Source of the DNA: Oscillospiraceae bacterium | GTDB lineage: Bacteria; Bacillota; Clostridia; Oscillospirales; Acutalibacteraceae | NCBI GenBank assembly: GCA_003526845.1 | Contig: DPVM01000002.1 | Coordinates: 1 to 64,000, forward strand | Reading direction: 5' to 3' | DNA: 64,000 nt | Part shown: positions 32,909-41,554 of the stretch, in pieces | Layout: each line of letters opens with the position of its first letter | How positions within the stretch are numbered: position 1 is the first letter of the stretch | Translations under genes and position numbers: made by a program | Notes under the pieces: model-generated | What the model saw: the letters and a program-made list of their open reading frames with translations, nothing else | What the model was told of the DNA's origin: nothing | The model's database searches: none

Positions 32909-34159
32909 TTAATAACTCAAATAAGGTGCATATGTTGCAACCTTTTCCTTAAATTCAGCATAAGTTTTGGCAGTATAGATATTTCCCTTTGTATCGTGGA
33001 AGAAGAACATTGCCTTTGTATCTTTCGGATAAAGAGCAGCTTCGATTGCCTTTTTACCGGGGCTGCAGATCGGACCTGCGGGTAAACCTTTAACCGTGGA
33101 ATCGTTATTTGTATTGTAATATTTCAAATAATACTCCGCAGTATGTGCTGAAGTTGACGACAATGCCGGCTTAACCTTGTTGTTGATATAGTCGGAAGTT
33201 GACTGACAGCCGAGAGTCGGGAAATTATTTGTTTTATCCTCAATTCTGTTGTATATAATGCCTGCAATTGTTTTCATTTGGTCGTCATTTGCGGCTTCCT
33301 TTTGAACAATTGAAGCAACTGTCATTATCTGATAAGTCGAATATCCGCGCTTTTTAGCCTGTTTTCTGTAAGCCTCGGTAAACTTTTGATCTCCGTTTTC
33401 AAGAAATTTTCTGATTGTAGATGCGGCGCTCTCGTCAACGAAAAACTCATATGTGTCCGGGAACAAATAGCCCTCGAGTCTGTACGGAACAGACTCCTGC
33501 GCTTTTAAATTGCTGACAAGTGAATATGAGAAATCGGTTGTTTGAATAACGGAAAGAAGCGAATTTTTATCGCAAACATCGTTTTCGGCAAGTTTGTTTA
33601 CAATCTCGGGCACTGTGTAACCCTCGGGGAATGTAAGTGAAACCGTTTCATTTGACTTATTTGTATCACCTTTCAAGGTAATAAGCATACCCTCAAGACC
33701 CATCTTACCGTTTAAGTAATAAACGCCCGAATCGTAAGGTCCACCGAGTTTTGGTGAAGAAATCACCTTATCACGCAGTTTAACAAACGCCTTGCAGAAA
33801 TTTTTGCAGGTAATCAAACCGTTTTTGTGAAGAACATCAATCGCATCGTCGCTTGATTCAACGGTTGATGAAAACGAAACAGTGACAGACGCAGAATTTT
33901 TAGTAATAGCCAAAACATCATTCATACAAAAAATTGCGTAAACGGAAATTATCATTGAGGCAACAATTACAAAAATGAAAAAAGCGTATGTCGAACCTGC
34001 ACCTTTTGTTTTAAGTTTTCTTTGCTTGGCTTTTGCGGAAGATTTTGATTTGCCGCCCGACTGTGTTTTTTTGTCGGCAGCAGAATCGGTAACATTGTTT
34101 GAAAAATAAATGTCACCTTTTTTTTCGGTTTCTTCCAAATTGAAGTCTAAATTATCCAT
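32909..34159 (-). CDS. mltG: MltG endolytic transglycosylase
   Basis: MltG cuts nascent peptidoglycan strands at the membrane and helps set glycan length. The 416-aa product has an N-terminal cytoplasmic tail (about 1-50), one membrane helix (about 52-78) and the YceG domain with the catalytic Glu in ASIVQKEA and the LPAGPICSPGKKAIEAALYP block. The ATG follows AAGGAG. It comes 34 nt after the 5-FTHF cyclo-ligase gene and 1 nt before the U32 gene. Confidence 0.95.
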   Translation of the reverse strand: MDNLDFNLEETEKKGDIYFSNNVTDSAADKKTQSGGKSKSSAKAKQRKLKTKGAGSTYAFFIFVIVASMIISVYAIFCMNDVLAITKNSASVTVSFSSTVESSDDAIDVLHKNGLITCKNFCKAFVKLRDKVISSPKLGGPYDSGVYYLNGKMGLEGMLITLKGDTNKSNETVSLTFPEGYTVPEIVNKLAENDVCDKNSLLSVIQTTDFSYSLVSNLKAQESVPYRLEGYLFPDTYEFFVDESAASTIRKFLENGDQKFTEAYRKQAKKRGYSTYQIMTVASIVQKEAANDDQMKTIAGIIYNRIEDKTNNFPTLGCQSTSDYINNKVKPALSSTSAHTAEYYLKYYNTNNDSTVKGLPAGPICSPGKKAIEAALYPKDTKAMFFFHDTKGNIYTAKTYAEFKEKVATYAPYLSY

Positions 34160-34193
34160 ATTTTCTCCTTGAAGTAATATGATAAGATAAATA

Positions 34194-34763
34194 TTATTTA
34201 TCGGCTTTGCAGTTAATAACAGAATCTTCGGTTATGACAAAATCTACCGATTTGTCGAAATCACCGACGGGTATATAATTTCTGATGAATGTATTATAAC
34301 ACAAACCGAGAGAAATTAAAGAGTTGTTTTGCAAAAATCTGTCATAATATCCTTTTCCGTAGCCGAGCCGTCTTCCATCCGTCGAAAAACAAAGTCCCGG
34401 AACAATGATTATTGCATTGCTGAATGATTGCAAAAGTTTGCATTTGTCGGTATCAGGCTCGCTGATTCCGAATGAGCCTTGTTTTAAATCATCAAATGAT
34501 TTAATTATGTAAAATTGCATGTTACCGTTTTTATCTGTGCAATAAGGCAAGGCAACCGTTTTATCAAGAACAAGAGCACACTTTATAATTTCGTCGGTTA
34601 AAATTTCATACCTCAATGCAGAATAGCACAAAATTGTGTCCGCATTTTTAAAAATGTGTGAATTAATCACATTCGCACACACGGCAGAATCTCTGTCCGA
34701 CTTATTATCAATATGCCTGCGTTTTTCCTTGATTTCTTGTCTGATTTCATCCTTTATCTGCAT
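34194..34763 (-). CDS. 5-formyltetrahydrofolate cyclo-ligase
   Basis: This enzyme uses ATP to turn 5-formyl-THF into 5,10-methenyl-THF, returning a storage folate to use. The 189-aa product has the helical N-terminus IKDEIRQEIKEKRR, IVPGLCFSTDGRRLGYGKGYYDRFL near 122-145 (family signature) and ends without extra domains. It overlaps the DJ-1 gene by 10 bp. Length and motifs are normal. Confidence 0.93.
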   Translation of the reverse strand: MQIKDEIRQEIKEKRRHIDNKSDRDSAVCANVINSHIFKNADTILCYSALRYEILTDEIIKCALVLDKTVALPYCTDKNGNMQFYIIKSFDDLKQGSFGISEPDTDKCKLLQSFSNAIIIVPGLCFSTDGRRLGYGKGYYDRFLQNNSLISLGLCYNTFIRNYIPVGDFDKSVDFVITEDSVINCKADK

Positions 34764-35293
34764 TGAATAGACTCTTTAACTCTGTTTGCCTCGTCTTCGC
34801 CCTTGATTGCCTTAACAATTTCAAGACCGAAATCAATGCATACACCTGCGCCGCGAGCGGTTATATAATTGCCGTCGCGAACAACATATTCTTTTGACAA
34901 CTCCGCGCCGCTCAATGCATCCTCGAAACCGGGGAAACAAATTGCTTTTTTGCCGTTTAACAAATCCTTATGACCGAGAATTGACGGAGCCGCACAAATT
35001 GCACATAATAGGCAGTTGGTATTAACGGCATTGTCAATTGCGGACTGAACGGCGCCGCAATTTTCCAAATTAAGTGTTCCCGGCATTCCACCCGGCAAAA
35101 CAATTGCCTGAACATCGTAGAAATCAAAATCATCAATCGTAATATCGGTTGTAACATCAACGCCGCAGGACGACCTGACCGTCTCGCCTGTCACTCCGAC
35201 TGTTTTTACATCAATTTTTGCACGTCGAAGCATATCTACCGGGGCAAGTGCCTCAATAATTTCAAAGCCGTCTGCCAAAAATACATAAACCAT
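34754..35293 (-). CDS. DJ-1/PfpI family protein
   Basis: The 179-aa protein has the DJ-1/ThiJ fold: VFLADGFEIIEA (conserved Glu near residue 11), VLPGGMPGT, and the nucleophile elbow CAICAAPSILG with the reactive Cys near residue 101. Members act as oxidative-stress deglycase-like or chaperone-like proteins; a specific role is unproven here. The next gene starts inside its last codons. It begins 2 nt before the GNAT gene ends. Confidence 0.88.
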   Translation of the reverse strand: MVYVFLADGFEIIEALAPVDMLRRAKIDVKTVGVTGETVRSSCGVDVTTDITIDDFDFYDVQAIVLPGGMPGTLNLENCGAVQSAIDNAVNTNCLLCAICAAPSILGHKDLLNGKKAICFPGFEDALSGAELSKEYVVRDGNYITARGAGVCIDFGLEIVKAIKGEDEANRVKESIQCR

Positions 35294-35295
35294 AA

Positions 35296-35739
35296 TTACA
35301 CCTCTTTATATATCATAACCTGCGGGTCAGTCAGACTGTATCCCTCAAGCAAATATTCCTTTATTCCGTCACATTCGTCAAAGCAAATATCCTCAATATG
35401 AGCATGCTCTGTAAAGCCGCGTTTGTAATAAAAATCGACAAGTGAATCGCTCGCAGGAATAAGACAAAGCGAACTTTCATTTTCTTTTGCGTAATCAAGC
35501 AATTGCGTCATATATCCGCCACCGCGGTATTTCTTTCGCGTGCATGCGGCATAAATATAACTGCCGAAATTGCATTTAACAAGAAAAAGCATAGATGCAA
35601 GTTCATCAACTTCAGATATGCCGATGCATTTTCCGTTTTTTAGGTTATCTGTAAAATAAAGTATTTCCCCGCGTGAGTCGCCGAACGCCTCCTGCCAAAG
35701 ATCAATTATCTTATTTTTATCGGTAACAAAATTAACCAT
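35296..35739 (-). CDS. GNAT-family N-acetyltransferase
   Basis: The 147-aa product has the acetyl-CoA-binding pattern RKKYRGGGYMTQLLDYA (residues about 70-86) and the later SLVDFYYKRGF. The substrate is unknown. The start at 35739 lies in the last codons of the DUF2156 gene, and GGCGG stands at a reasonable distance; a longer in-frame start is unlikely. The overlap suggests that these two genes are co-translated and may act together. Confidence 0.85.
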   Translation of the reverse strand: MVNFVTDKNKIIDLWQEAFGDSRGEILYFTDNLKNGKCIGISEVDELASMLFLVKCNFGSYIYAACTRKKYRGGGYMTQLLDYAKENESSLCLIPASDSLVDFYYKRGFTEHAHIEDICFDECDGIKEYLLEGYSLTDPQVMIYKEV

Positions 35740-36637
35740 GATAAACCGCCAAACATTTTTCAAGCAAAATTTCAGGATAATATGATTGCTTTGCCTTGCG
35801 CAAGCCCTCGATATTCAAATCCTCTTCCCTATTGACATATTCATAGTCCATAAGGCAATTTTTTGTAAATTCCTGATTAATTATAGCAAACGCGCCTTGA
35901 ACATCACCCGGTGCTTTTTCAAAGTGAGTAACAAAGCATTTTCCGCTTGCCTGTGCTTCGCCGAGTGTAAAGGCAATTACTTCGTCTCCATCTTTAATAA
36001 GTCCGCCCTTTAAATCGAGCGCGTCATAATTTTCAAACGCTTCGGCAACAGCCTCAAATTCAAGACTGTATTCGCTTATATCCTCTTCATCTTCGGGGTC
36101 CTTTGAGGCAATCCATTTGGCGTGCGCCTCAAGGCATTGCGAAATATTATCTTTATTGATTATTTCGAATGACCAATCAGGATGGTTCTTTTTAAAATTA
36201 GTTATGTGATTGCGCTTTGAATGGTATTTTTTACCGCTGAGCGACGCCATTTTTTGAACTGAATAAATATAATCGAAATTACCCGGATCGTAAGTGTAAT
36301 CAAATTTTCCGGTGAACGCCTCTTGGAGCATTCCCCAATATCCCTCGGTAACACCGTAGATTTTAAGTTTATGACCGCAATCCTTTGCATTTTCGACCAT
36401 TGCGCATATTGCGTCTGTAAAATCGCCCTCACCGAGTGGCAATGAATATGTTATATCGTCGCCGTTTCCCCAGCGGCAAATGAAAAAGTTTTTGTATTTG
36501 CAAATTTCCGTGTTATAAGCAAGTCGCCACAAATAGCAATTACCGAATGTGTAATCGCAATTCATACTTGCGGCATGCTTTAAGCATTTGTCTGCCCACT
36601 GCTTATCTGAAAGCTCGGGCACCTTGAAATTAAGCAT
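35732..36637 (-). CDS. DUF2156 (phosphatidylglycerol lysyltransferase-like) protein
   Basis: The 301-aa cytosolic protein matches DUF2156, a double-GNAT fold related to the catalytic domain of MprF but without the membrane part. Typical blocks are CDYTFGNCYLWR, KIYGVTEGYW, HSKRNHITNFKK and EFTKNC...YVNREEDLNIEGLRKAKQ (broken here to short pieces). Bacterial relatives transfer aminoacyl groups, but no substrate is proven for this one. The ATG at 36637 follows AGGAG. It overlaps tmk by 8 bp and the GNAT gene by 8 bp. Confidence 0.82.
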   Translation of the reverse strand: MLNFKVPELSDKQWADKCLKHAASMNCDYTFGNCYLWRLAYNTEICKYKNFFICRWGNGDDITYSLPLGEGDFTDAICAMVENAKDCGHKLKIYGVTEGYWGMLQEAFTGKFDYTYDPGNFDYIYSVQKMASLSGKKYHSKRNHITNFKKNHPDWSFEIINKDNISQCLEAHAKWIASKDPEDEEDISEYSLEFEAVAEAFENYDALDLKGGLIKDGDEVIAFTLGEAQASGKCFVTHFEKAPGDVQGAFAIINQEFTKNCLMDYEYVNREEDLNIEGLRKAKQSYYPEILLEKCLAVYHG

Positions 36638-37298
36638 AAATCTCCTTTTTAACAATATCAACTATTTTATTATGAATTTGCTCAATAGGCAATGGATTTT
36701 TGCCGTCGGAACATTGAACAACGCACCAGCCTTGTTTTTCAGCGGTGTAAAGCGCCGATTTTCTGCATTTTTGCAAAAATTCGACATTAGCCTCATGAAC
36801 ATCTTTCTTGCCCTCGTCGCCGTTGTAGCGTGATGTCATAAGCTTTTGCGAAATCTCTACCGGCATATCGAGGAAAATAACGCAGTCCGGGCGAGGAATA
36901 CCGATTTTATTATATTCAAAATCGGCGCTCCAATCGAGATATTCGTCCCATTTTGACGGCTCGATTTTTTCCATTTGATAAATGGAATTTGAGGTTGCGT
37001 ATCTGTCGGCAAGGATAACGGTGCCGTTGTCATAATCTTTTTTCCAATTCAAAACATATGACGCAAATCTGTCAACAGCATAAAAGGACCCTGCGGCATA
37101 TGCGTTTACATCACTTGCATTTTTGCCGAATTCGCCGGCGAGATACATTTTTACGAGCGTGCTTGACGGGCTGTCATAATCAGGCAGTTTAATTTTTTTG
37201 TAATCAACATTTGAGTCTTTAAAAAAATTCTCAAGCAATTGTGTTTGAGTTGACTTACCGCAGCCGTCAAGCCCTTCGATTATTATAAGCTTTGGCAT
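36630..37298 (-). CDS. tmk: Thymidylate kinase
   Basis: Tmk phosphorylates dTMP to dTDP for DNA synthesis. The 222-aa product has Walker A EGLDGCGKST near residue 8, the DRY motif in LADRYATSN near 97, and the lid region around RYNGDEGKK. The ATG overlaps the stop codon of the upstream DUF896 frame (TAATG), so its translation is normally coupled to that gene, which here carries an internal stop. It is part of the dgt-dnaG-sigA run. Confidence 0.93.
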   Translation of the reverse strand: MPKLIIIEGLDGCGKSTQTQLLENFFKDSNVDYKKIKLPDYDSPSSTLVKMYLAGEFGKNASDVNAYAAGSFYAVDRFASYVLNWKKDYDNGTVILADRYATSNSIYQMEKIEPSKWDEYLDWSADFEYNKIGIPRPDCVIFLDMPVEISQKLMTSRYNGDEGKKDVHEANVEFLQKCRKSALYTAEKQGWCVVQCSDGKNPLPIEQIHNKIVDIVKKEIYA

Positions 37299-37504
37299 TA
37301 TTTCTTTTTCTCCACTTTATGCTTATTTCCGTTTTCATCAACAATATAAATGCTTTCAAGATGAGAAACAAGGTTTCTCTTATAGGATGCGATATATTCT
37401 TGCCTTAAAATCTTTTGTTACGCCTTTTCCTGCTCTGTAAGCCCTGACGGAGTTTTTGATTTCCTTGCAAGTTCGTTGATTCGCTGAATTCTAATTTCGT
37501 CCAT
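37298..37504 (-). pseudogene. DUF896 (YnzC-like) gene with an in-frame TAA
   Basis: An ATG overlapping the sigA stop (TAATG) opens a frame that reads MDEIRIQRINELARKSK...TEQEKA, then TAA (37418-37420), then in the same frame QKILRQEYIASYKRNLVSHL up to VEKKK and a second TAA at 37298, which overlaps the tmk ATG. Joined, it is a complete 68-codon DUF896 protein; other members have Glu where the stop is, for example EKAEQQKLRQEY in YnzC, so a single GAA to TAA change explains it. DUF896 is small, helical and of unknown function. Either a recent nonsense mutation, a sequencing error, or a truncated 28-aa product. Confidence 0.85.
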
Positions 37505-38634
37505 TAATCCAAAAAGTCCTTTAATTTTTTACTTCTGCTCGGGTGGCGAAGTTTACGGAGTGCTTTTGCCTCAATCTGACGGATACGCTCACGGGTTACA
37601 TTAAATTCCTTGCCTACTTCTTCAAGCGTTTTCGGGTTACCGTCCTCAAGACCGAAACGAAGAGAAAGCACCTTTTCCTCTCTCGGAGTAAGTGTTTTAA
37701 GCACCTCGGAAAGCTGCTCCTTCAGCAAGCTCATTGATGCGGCGTCGGCAGGTGCCAAAGCATCGTCATCCGGGATAAAGTCGCCAAGGTGGGAATCCTC
37801 CTCCTCACCGATAGGTGTTTCAAGAGAAACAGGCACTTGTGCGACTCTCAAAATCTCACGCACCTTATCTACCGGCATATCAAGGAACTCGCCGATTTCT
37901 TCGGGAGTGGCTTCTCTGCCGTTTTGGTGGAGAAGCTGTGAATTAGCTTTTTTAACTTTATTGATTGTTTCAACCATATGAACAGGAATACGAATTGTCC
38001 TTGCCTGGTCTGCAATTGCCCTTGTGATGGCTTGTCTTATCCACCAAGTTGCATATGTTGAAAACTTAAAACCTTTGGTATAATCGAACTTGTCAACAGC
38101 CTTGATAAGACCGAGGTTGCCCTCTTGAATAAGATCAAGAAACTGCATACCTCTTCCGACATATCTCTTGGCAATGCTGACAACAAGACGAAGATTTGCC
38201 TCGGCAAGTCTTTTCTTTGCATTCGGGTCATCGTCTGCAATTTTAATTGCAAGCTCTATTTCTTCCTCAGCGGTCAAAAGAGGGATTCTTCCGATTTCTT
38301 TAAGATAAACCTTAACCGGATCATCCATAGCGGCATTGTCATTAACTGCAACGGTATCGGCTGCGTCCGTTTCCTTTGGAAGGTCAACCTCAAGAGTAAT
38401 TCCGTCAAGTGTTTCTGCAGAAAAATCATCAATAATATTGATATTTGCAGCATCAATCTGCTCGTTGAGTTTTTCAAGTTCGTCAACATCAAGGTCAAGC
38501 TCTACGATAAGATTATCAATCTCCTGCGCAGTCAAATGACCGGATGCCTTACCCTTTTCGATAAGCTTTTTAAATGCCTTGTCCTTTTTTTCTTCCGCTG
38601 TCAACGGTTTTTCGTTTGTGCTAGCATTAGCCAT
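37504..38634 (-). CDS. sigA: Primary sigma factor SigA/RpoD
   Basis: The 376-aa vegetative sigma factor has a short region 1.1-like N-terminus (residues 1-100), region 1.2 DPVKVYLKEIGRIPLL, region 2 with the -10 recognition helix FSTYATWWIRQAITRAIA, region 3, and region 4.2 TLEEVGKEFNVTRERIRQIEAKALRK. The length is of the short Firmicutes type. It lies between dnaG and the DUF896 frame. An AGGAG site precedes the ATG. The many TTGnnn-17-TATAAT promoters in this window are what this factor should read. Confidence 0.97.
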   Translation of the reverse strand: MANASTNEKPLTAEEKKDKAFKKLIEKGKASGHLTAQEIDNLIVELDLDVDELEKLNEQIDAANINIIDDFSAETLDGITLEVDLPKETDAADTVAVNDNAAMDDPVKVYLKEIGRIPLLTAEEEIELAIKIADDDPNAKKRLAEANLRLVVSIAKRYVGRGMQFLDLIQEGNLGLIKAVDKFDYTKGFKFSTYATWWIRQAITRAIADQARTIRIPVHMVETINKVKKANSQLLHQNGREATPEEIGEFLDMPVDKVREILRVAQVPVSLETPIGEEEDSHLGDFIPDDDALAPADAASMSLLKEQLSEVLKTLTPREEKVLSLRFGLEDGNPKTLEEVGKEFNVTRERIRQIEAKALRKLRHPSRSKKLKDFLD

Positions 38635-38649
38635 ATTTTTATACTCCTC

Positions 38650-40389
38650 TTATGTATTGTTTTTAAATAAATTTCTGAAATCATCATCGCTCAGCGCCGA
38701 AACATCGGCAGTGTTCGCTTTTTTGCTTTCCTCATTGAGTGCATTTATACAATCGGCAAATTCGCTTTTTGAATTGTTGCTGTATTCAAACCTTGCGATT
38801 ATACCGGAAAGTCTGCCTAATTCATCATCGGAAAGCAGTTCGCTAAAATCGGATAAATCAATGCTCTCCTGGTTTTGCAATCTTTGTGTAATAAGGCGAA
38901 ACACCGTTTTATAAAAGCCGTCGCTCATTAAATCGGCGGTGTTTTCATCACAAAGCTTTAAACAGTCGGGATATTTTAAAAGAAGGCCCAATATTCTGTC
39001 CTGTGCCTTAATTTGTTTTGTCGATAACGAGGTTTCAAAGCTTTCTTTGCGTGACTGCCTTATGTTATCATCAACAATTTTTTTGAATTGCTGCTTTTTT
39101 TGGCGCGATTTGATGCGCTTTGAATACGAATCAAGCTGAATATTGATGCTGTTTTTCTCAACGCCCAACTCGTCTGCAAGTCGCGATGTATATAAATCCT
39201 TTTCAATAGGTGAAACATTGACAAGAATTTTAACGGCATCGTTCAAAAAGTCGATTTTACCTTGTGTGGTATTAAGGTTGTATTGCTCGCGTAGCTTAAG
39301 AAAGTGAAATTCAATTTCATTTGATGCACCCTCAAGCATACCTTTAAACTTATCCCTGCCGTATGTTTTGATTATCTCATCGGGGTCCTTACCGCCGACA
39401 AGTGACGGAATTTTGACTTTCAAATCAGTTTGGTTAAACAGATTAATTGCCTTTTCAACCGCTTTTTGCCCTGCACCGTCGGCATCATAAGCAAGTATAA
39501 CTTCTTTTGCGTATCTGCTTATAAGTCGCACCTGTTCGCTTGTCAAGGCAGTTCCGCATCCTGCAACGGCATTTGTAAAGCCTGCTTGATGCATGGCAAT
39601 AACATCCATATACCCCTCGCATAAAATCAGCGTATCGCTTGAGCTGTCCTTGGCAAAATTAAGACCGAACAGCTCATATGTTTTTTTGTATGCAAGAGTA
39701 TCACTTGTATTTATATATTTAGGCTTGCTGTTATCAAGAACTCTGCCGCCGAATGCGATAACATTTCCTCTGACATCAATAATCGGCGTCATAACTCTGT
39801 TTCTGAAAATATCGTAACAACCTCTGTTGCCTCGTTTGACAACGCCTGCCTGAAGCATTTCAGACTCTTTAAAGCCTTTTGATTTAAGATATTTGAGCAA
39901 ACTATCCCATCTGTCGGGAGCATATCCCAAGCCGAAATGGTTGATTGTTTTAATCGAGAGTCCCCTGTTCAGAAAATAATCAAGTCCTGCCCGACCGTCC
40001 TGCGAGAGCATATAGTTGTGAAAGAATTTTGCGCTTTCACGGTTAATTTCAAGTATTCTGCGCCTCGTTTTGGCAACGCCGTTGTCATAAGCCGTATCGT
40101 CGGGCATTTGCATACCGGCGCGCTGTGCAAGCAATTTAACAGCGTCTATATAATCAAGATTTTCGATTTTTTTAACAAATGTAACAGCGTCACCGCCTGC
40201 GCCGCAACCAAAGCAATAAAAACTTTGTGTAGCCGGATAAACGGTAAACGACGGTGTTTTTTCATTATGAAGCGGACACAAACCGACATAGGTATTTCCG
40301 CGTTTTTTAAGTGTAACATAGGTTGATACTACATCGTTAATGTCTGTTTTAAGTTTTAATTCCTGTAAAAATCCGTCAGGCAACGGCAT
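38650..40389 (-). CDS. dnaG: DNA primase DnaG
   Basis: DnaG makes RNA primers at the replication fork. The 579-aa product has the N-terminal CHC2 zinc finger (CPLHNEKTPSF with FYCFGC, residues about 38-62), the TOPRIM core with LILCEGYMDVIAMHQAG and ILAYDADGAGQKA, and a C-terminal helicase-binding domain. The order dgt-dnaG-sigA is standard in Clostridia. It ends 15 nt before the sigA start. Confidence 0.97.
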   Translation of the reverse strand: MPLPDGFLQELKLKTDINDVVSTYVTLKKRGNTYVGLCPLHNEKTPSFTVYPATQSFYCFGCGAGGDAVTFVKKIENLDYIDAVKLLAQRAGMQMPDDTAYDNGVAKTRRRILEINRESAKFFHNYMLSQDGRAGLDYFLNRGLSIKTINHFGLGYAPDRWDSLLKYLKSKGFKESEMLQAGVVKRGNRGCYDIFRNRVMTPIIDVRGNVIAFGGRVLDNSKPKYINTSDTLAYKKTYELFGLNFAKDSSSDTLILCEGYMDVIAMHQAGFTNAVAGCGTALTSEQVRLISRYAKEVILAYDADGAGQKAVEKAINLFNQTDLKVKIPSLVGGKDPDEIIKTYGRDKFKGMLEGASNEIEFHFLKLREQYNLNTTQGKIDFLNDAVKILVNVSPIEKDLYTSRLADELGVEKNSINIQLDSYSKRIKSRQKKQQFKKIVDDNIRQSRKESFETSLSTKQIKAQDRILGLLLKYPDCLKLCDENTADLMSDGFYKTVFRLITQRLQNQESIDLSDFSELLSDDELGRLSGIIARFEYSNNSKSEFADCINALNEESKKANTADVSALSDDDFRNLFKNNT

Positions 40390-40426
40390 ATGCTATCAAC
40401 CCTTTCTGTAGTTTTTTCAAAAATTA

Positions 40427-41428
40427 TTATTCTATCCAAAACATCGGAACAAACAACTGATTAAATATTTTTACCGAATAATTATCGCTCATTCCTGCAA
40501 TATAATCGCAAACTGCCCTATCGATTCCCTCATCGTCGGCAATGATTTGATATTCCTCGGGCATTTTATCGGGATTTTGGAGGTAATATTCATAAAGTTT
40601 CTCAATCATTTGAACAGCTTTAACTTCCTCACTCTTGCAAACGGGATTTTTATACACTGCGACAAACATAAATTCATGCAGTTCGTTAAACAGTTGCCAA
40701 AAATCATCGTCCATTAAAATTTTATCGTCGCTGTTATTAATAACATTGAGCACCATATTGTTAATACGCTCGCTCTTGCTCATTCCGAGCGACATCCTTA
40801 TATCAAGCGGAATATCCTCCTCAGCCATTACACCGGCTTGGATTGCATCGTCAATATCGTGATTTATGTAAGCTATTTTATCGGCAATTCTGATTATTTG
40901 ACCCTCAAGCGTATAAGCATCCTCTCCGCTTGTATGACACAGTATTCCGTTTTTCACCTCGTCGGTCAAATTGAGTCCTTTGCCGTTTTTTTCAAGTTTT
41001 TCAACTACTCGCACGCTTTGCTCATAATGTTTAAATCCGTTTGGCGAAAGGTTATTAAGTGCTCTTTCACCTGCATGTCCGAACGGAGTATGACCTAAAT
41101 CATGTCCGAGAGCGATTGCTTCTGTTAAATCTTCATTAAGATGTAACGCTCTTGCGATTGTTCGTGCAATTTGCGAAACTTCAAGAGTGTGAGTAAGTCT
41201 TGTCCTATAGTGGTCGCCTGAGGGGGCAAGGAAAACCTGAGTTTTATGCTTAAGTCGCCTAAATGCACGACAGTGAATAATTCTGTCTCTGTCGCGCTGA
41301 AAGCAGGTCCTTATTTCACACTCCTGCTCGGGGCGCACTCTACCCTTTGACTTATCTGCAAAAACTGCCTTGTCGCAGAGAATTTTATATTCATTTTGCT
41401 CTGTAATTTCTCTAATGGAAAGTGCCAA
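40427..41428 (-). CDS. dgt: Deoxyguanosinetriphosphate triphosphohydrolase-like protein
   Basis: The 333-aa HD-domain enzyme should hydrolyse dNTPs to nucleoside and triphosphate. The metal-binding H...HD...D set is in THTLEVSQIARTIAR, ALGHDLGHTPFGHAGE and IADKIAYINHDIDDA. The start is a TTG at 41428 with GAGGGG 5 nt upstream; no ATG lies near, so TTG is the best start. It heads the dgt-dnaG-sigA run and is divergent from a metallophosphoesterase. Confidence 0.93.
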   Translation of the reverse strand: MALSIREITEQNEYKILCDKAVFADKSKGRVRPEQECEIRTCFQRDRDRIIHCRAFRRLKHKTQVFLAPSGDHYRTRLTHTLEVSQIARTIARALHLNEDLTEAIALGHDLGHTPFGHAGERALNNLSPNGFKHYEQSVRVVEKLEKNGKGLNLTDEVKNGILCHTSGEDAYTLEGQIIRIADKIAYINHDIDDAIQAGVMAEEDIPLDIRMSLGMSKSERINNMVLNVINNSDDKILMDDDFWQLFNELHEFMFVAVYKNPVCKSEEVKAVQMIEKLYEYYLQNPDKMPEEYQIIADDEGIDRAVCDYIAGMSDNYSVKIFNQLFVPMFWIE

Positions 41429-41508
41429 GAATACCCCTCATTTCGACAATTAATACAATTTCATAATATAATACGCAAATAATGCAAATTTCCCTTGATT
41501 TTTTTCTC

Positions 41509-41537
41509 TTGACTTAAAATAATATTAAAGTTATCAT
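41509..41537 (+). promoter_or_regulatory. SigA promoter of the membrane metallophosphoesterase
   Basis: TTGACT (41509-41514) and TATCAT (41532-41537) are 17 bp apart on the plus strand, about 17 nt upstream of the ATG. Confidence 0.7.
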
Positions 41538-41554
41538 AAATATGAGGTGAAAAT

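Noticed and set aside
37418..37420. Stop-codon reassignment to explain the TAA in DUF896
   Set aside because: TAA ends many other genes in this window as the only stop, so it is not reassigned here. There is also no recoding structure that I can see after it.
41429..41508. SigA promoter for dgt
   Set aside because: TTGCAT with a 16-bp spacer to TATGAA is the best match, which is too weak to list with confidence.
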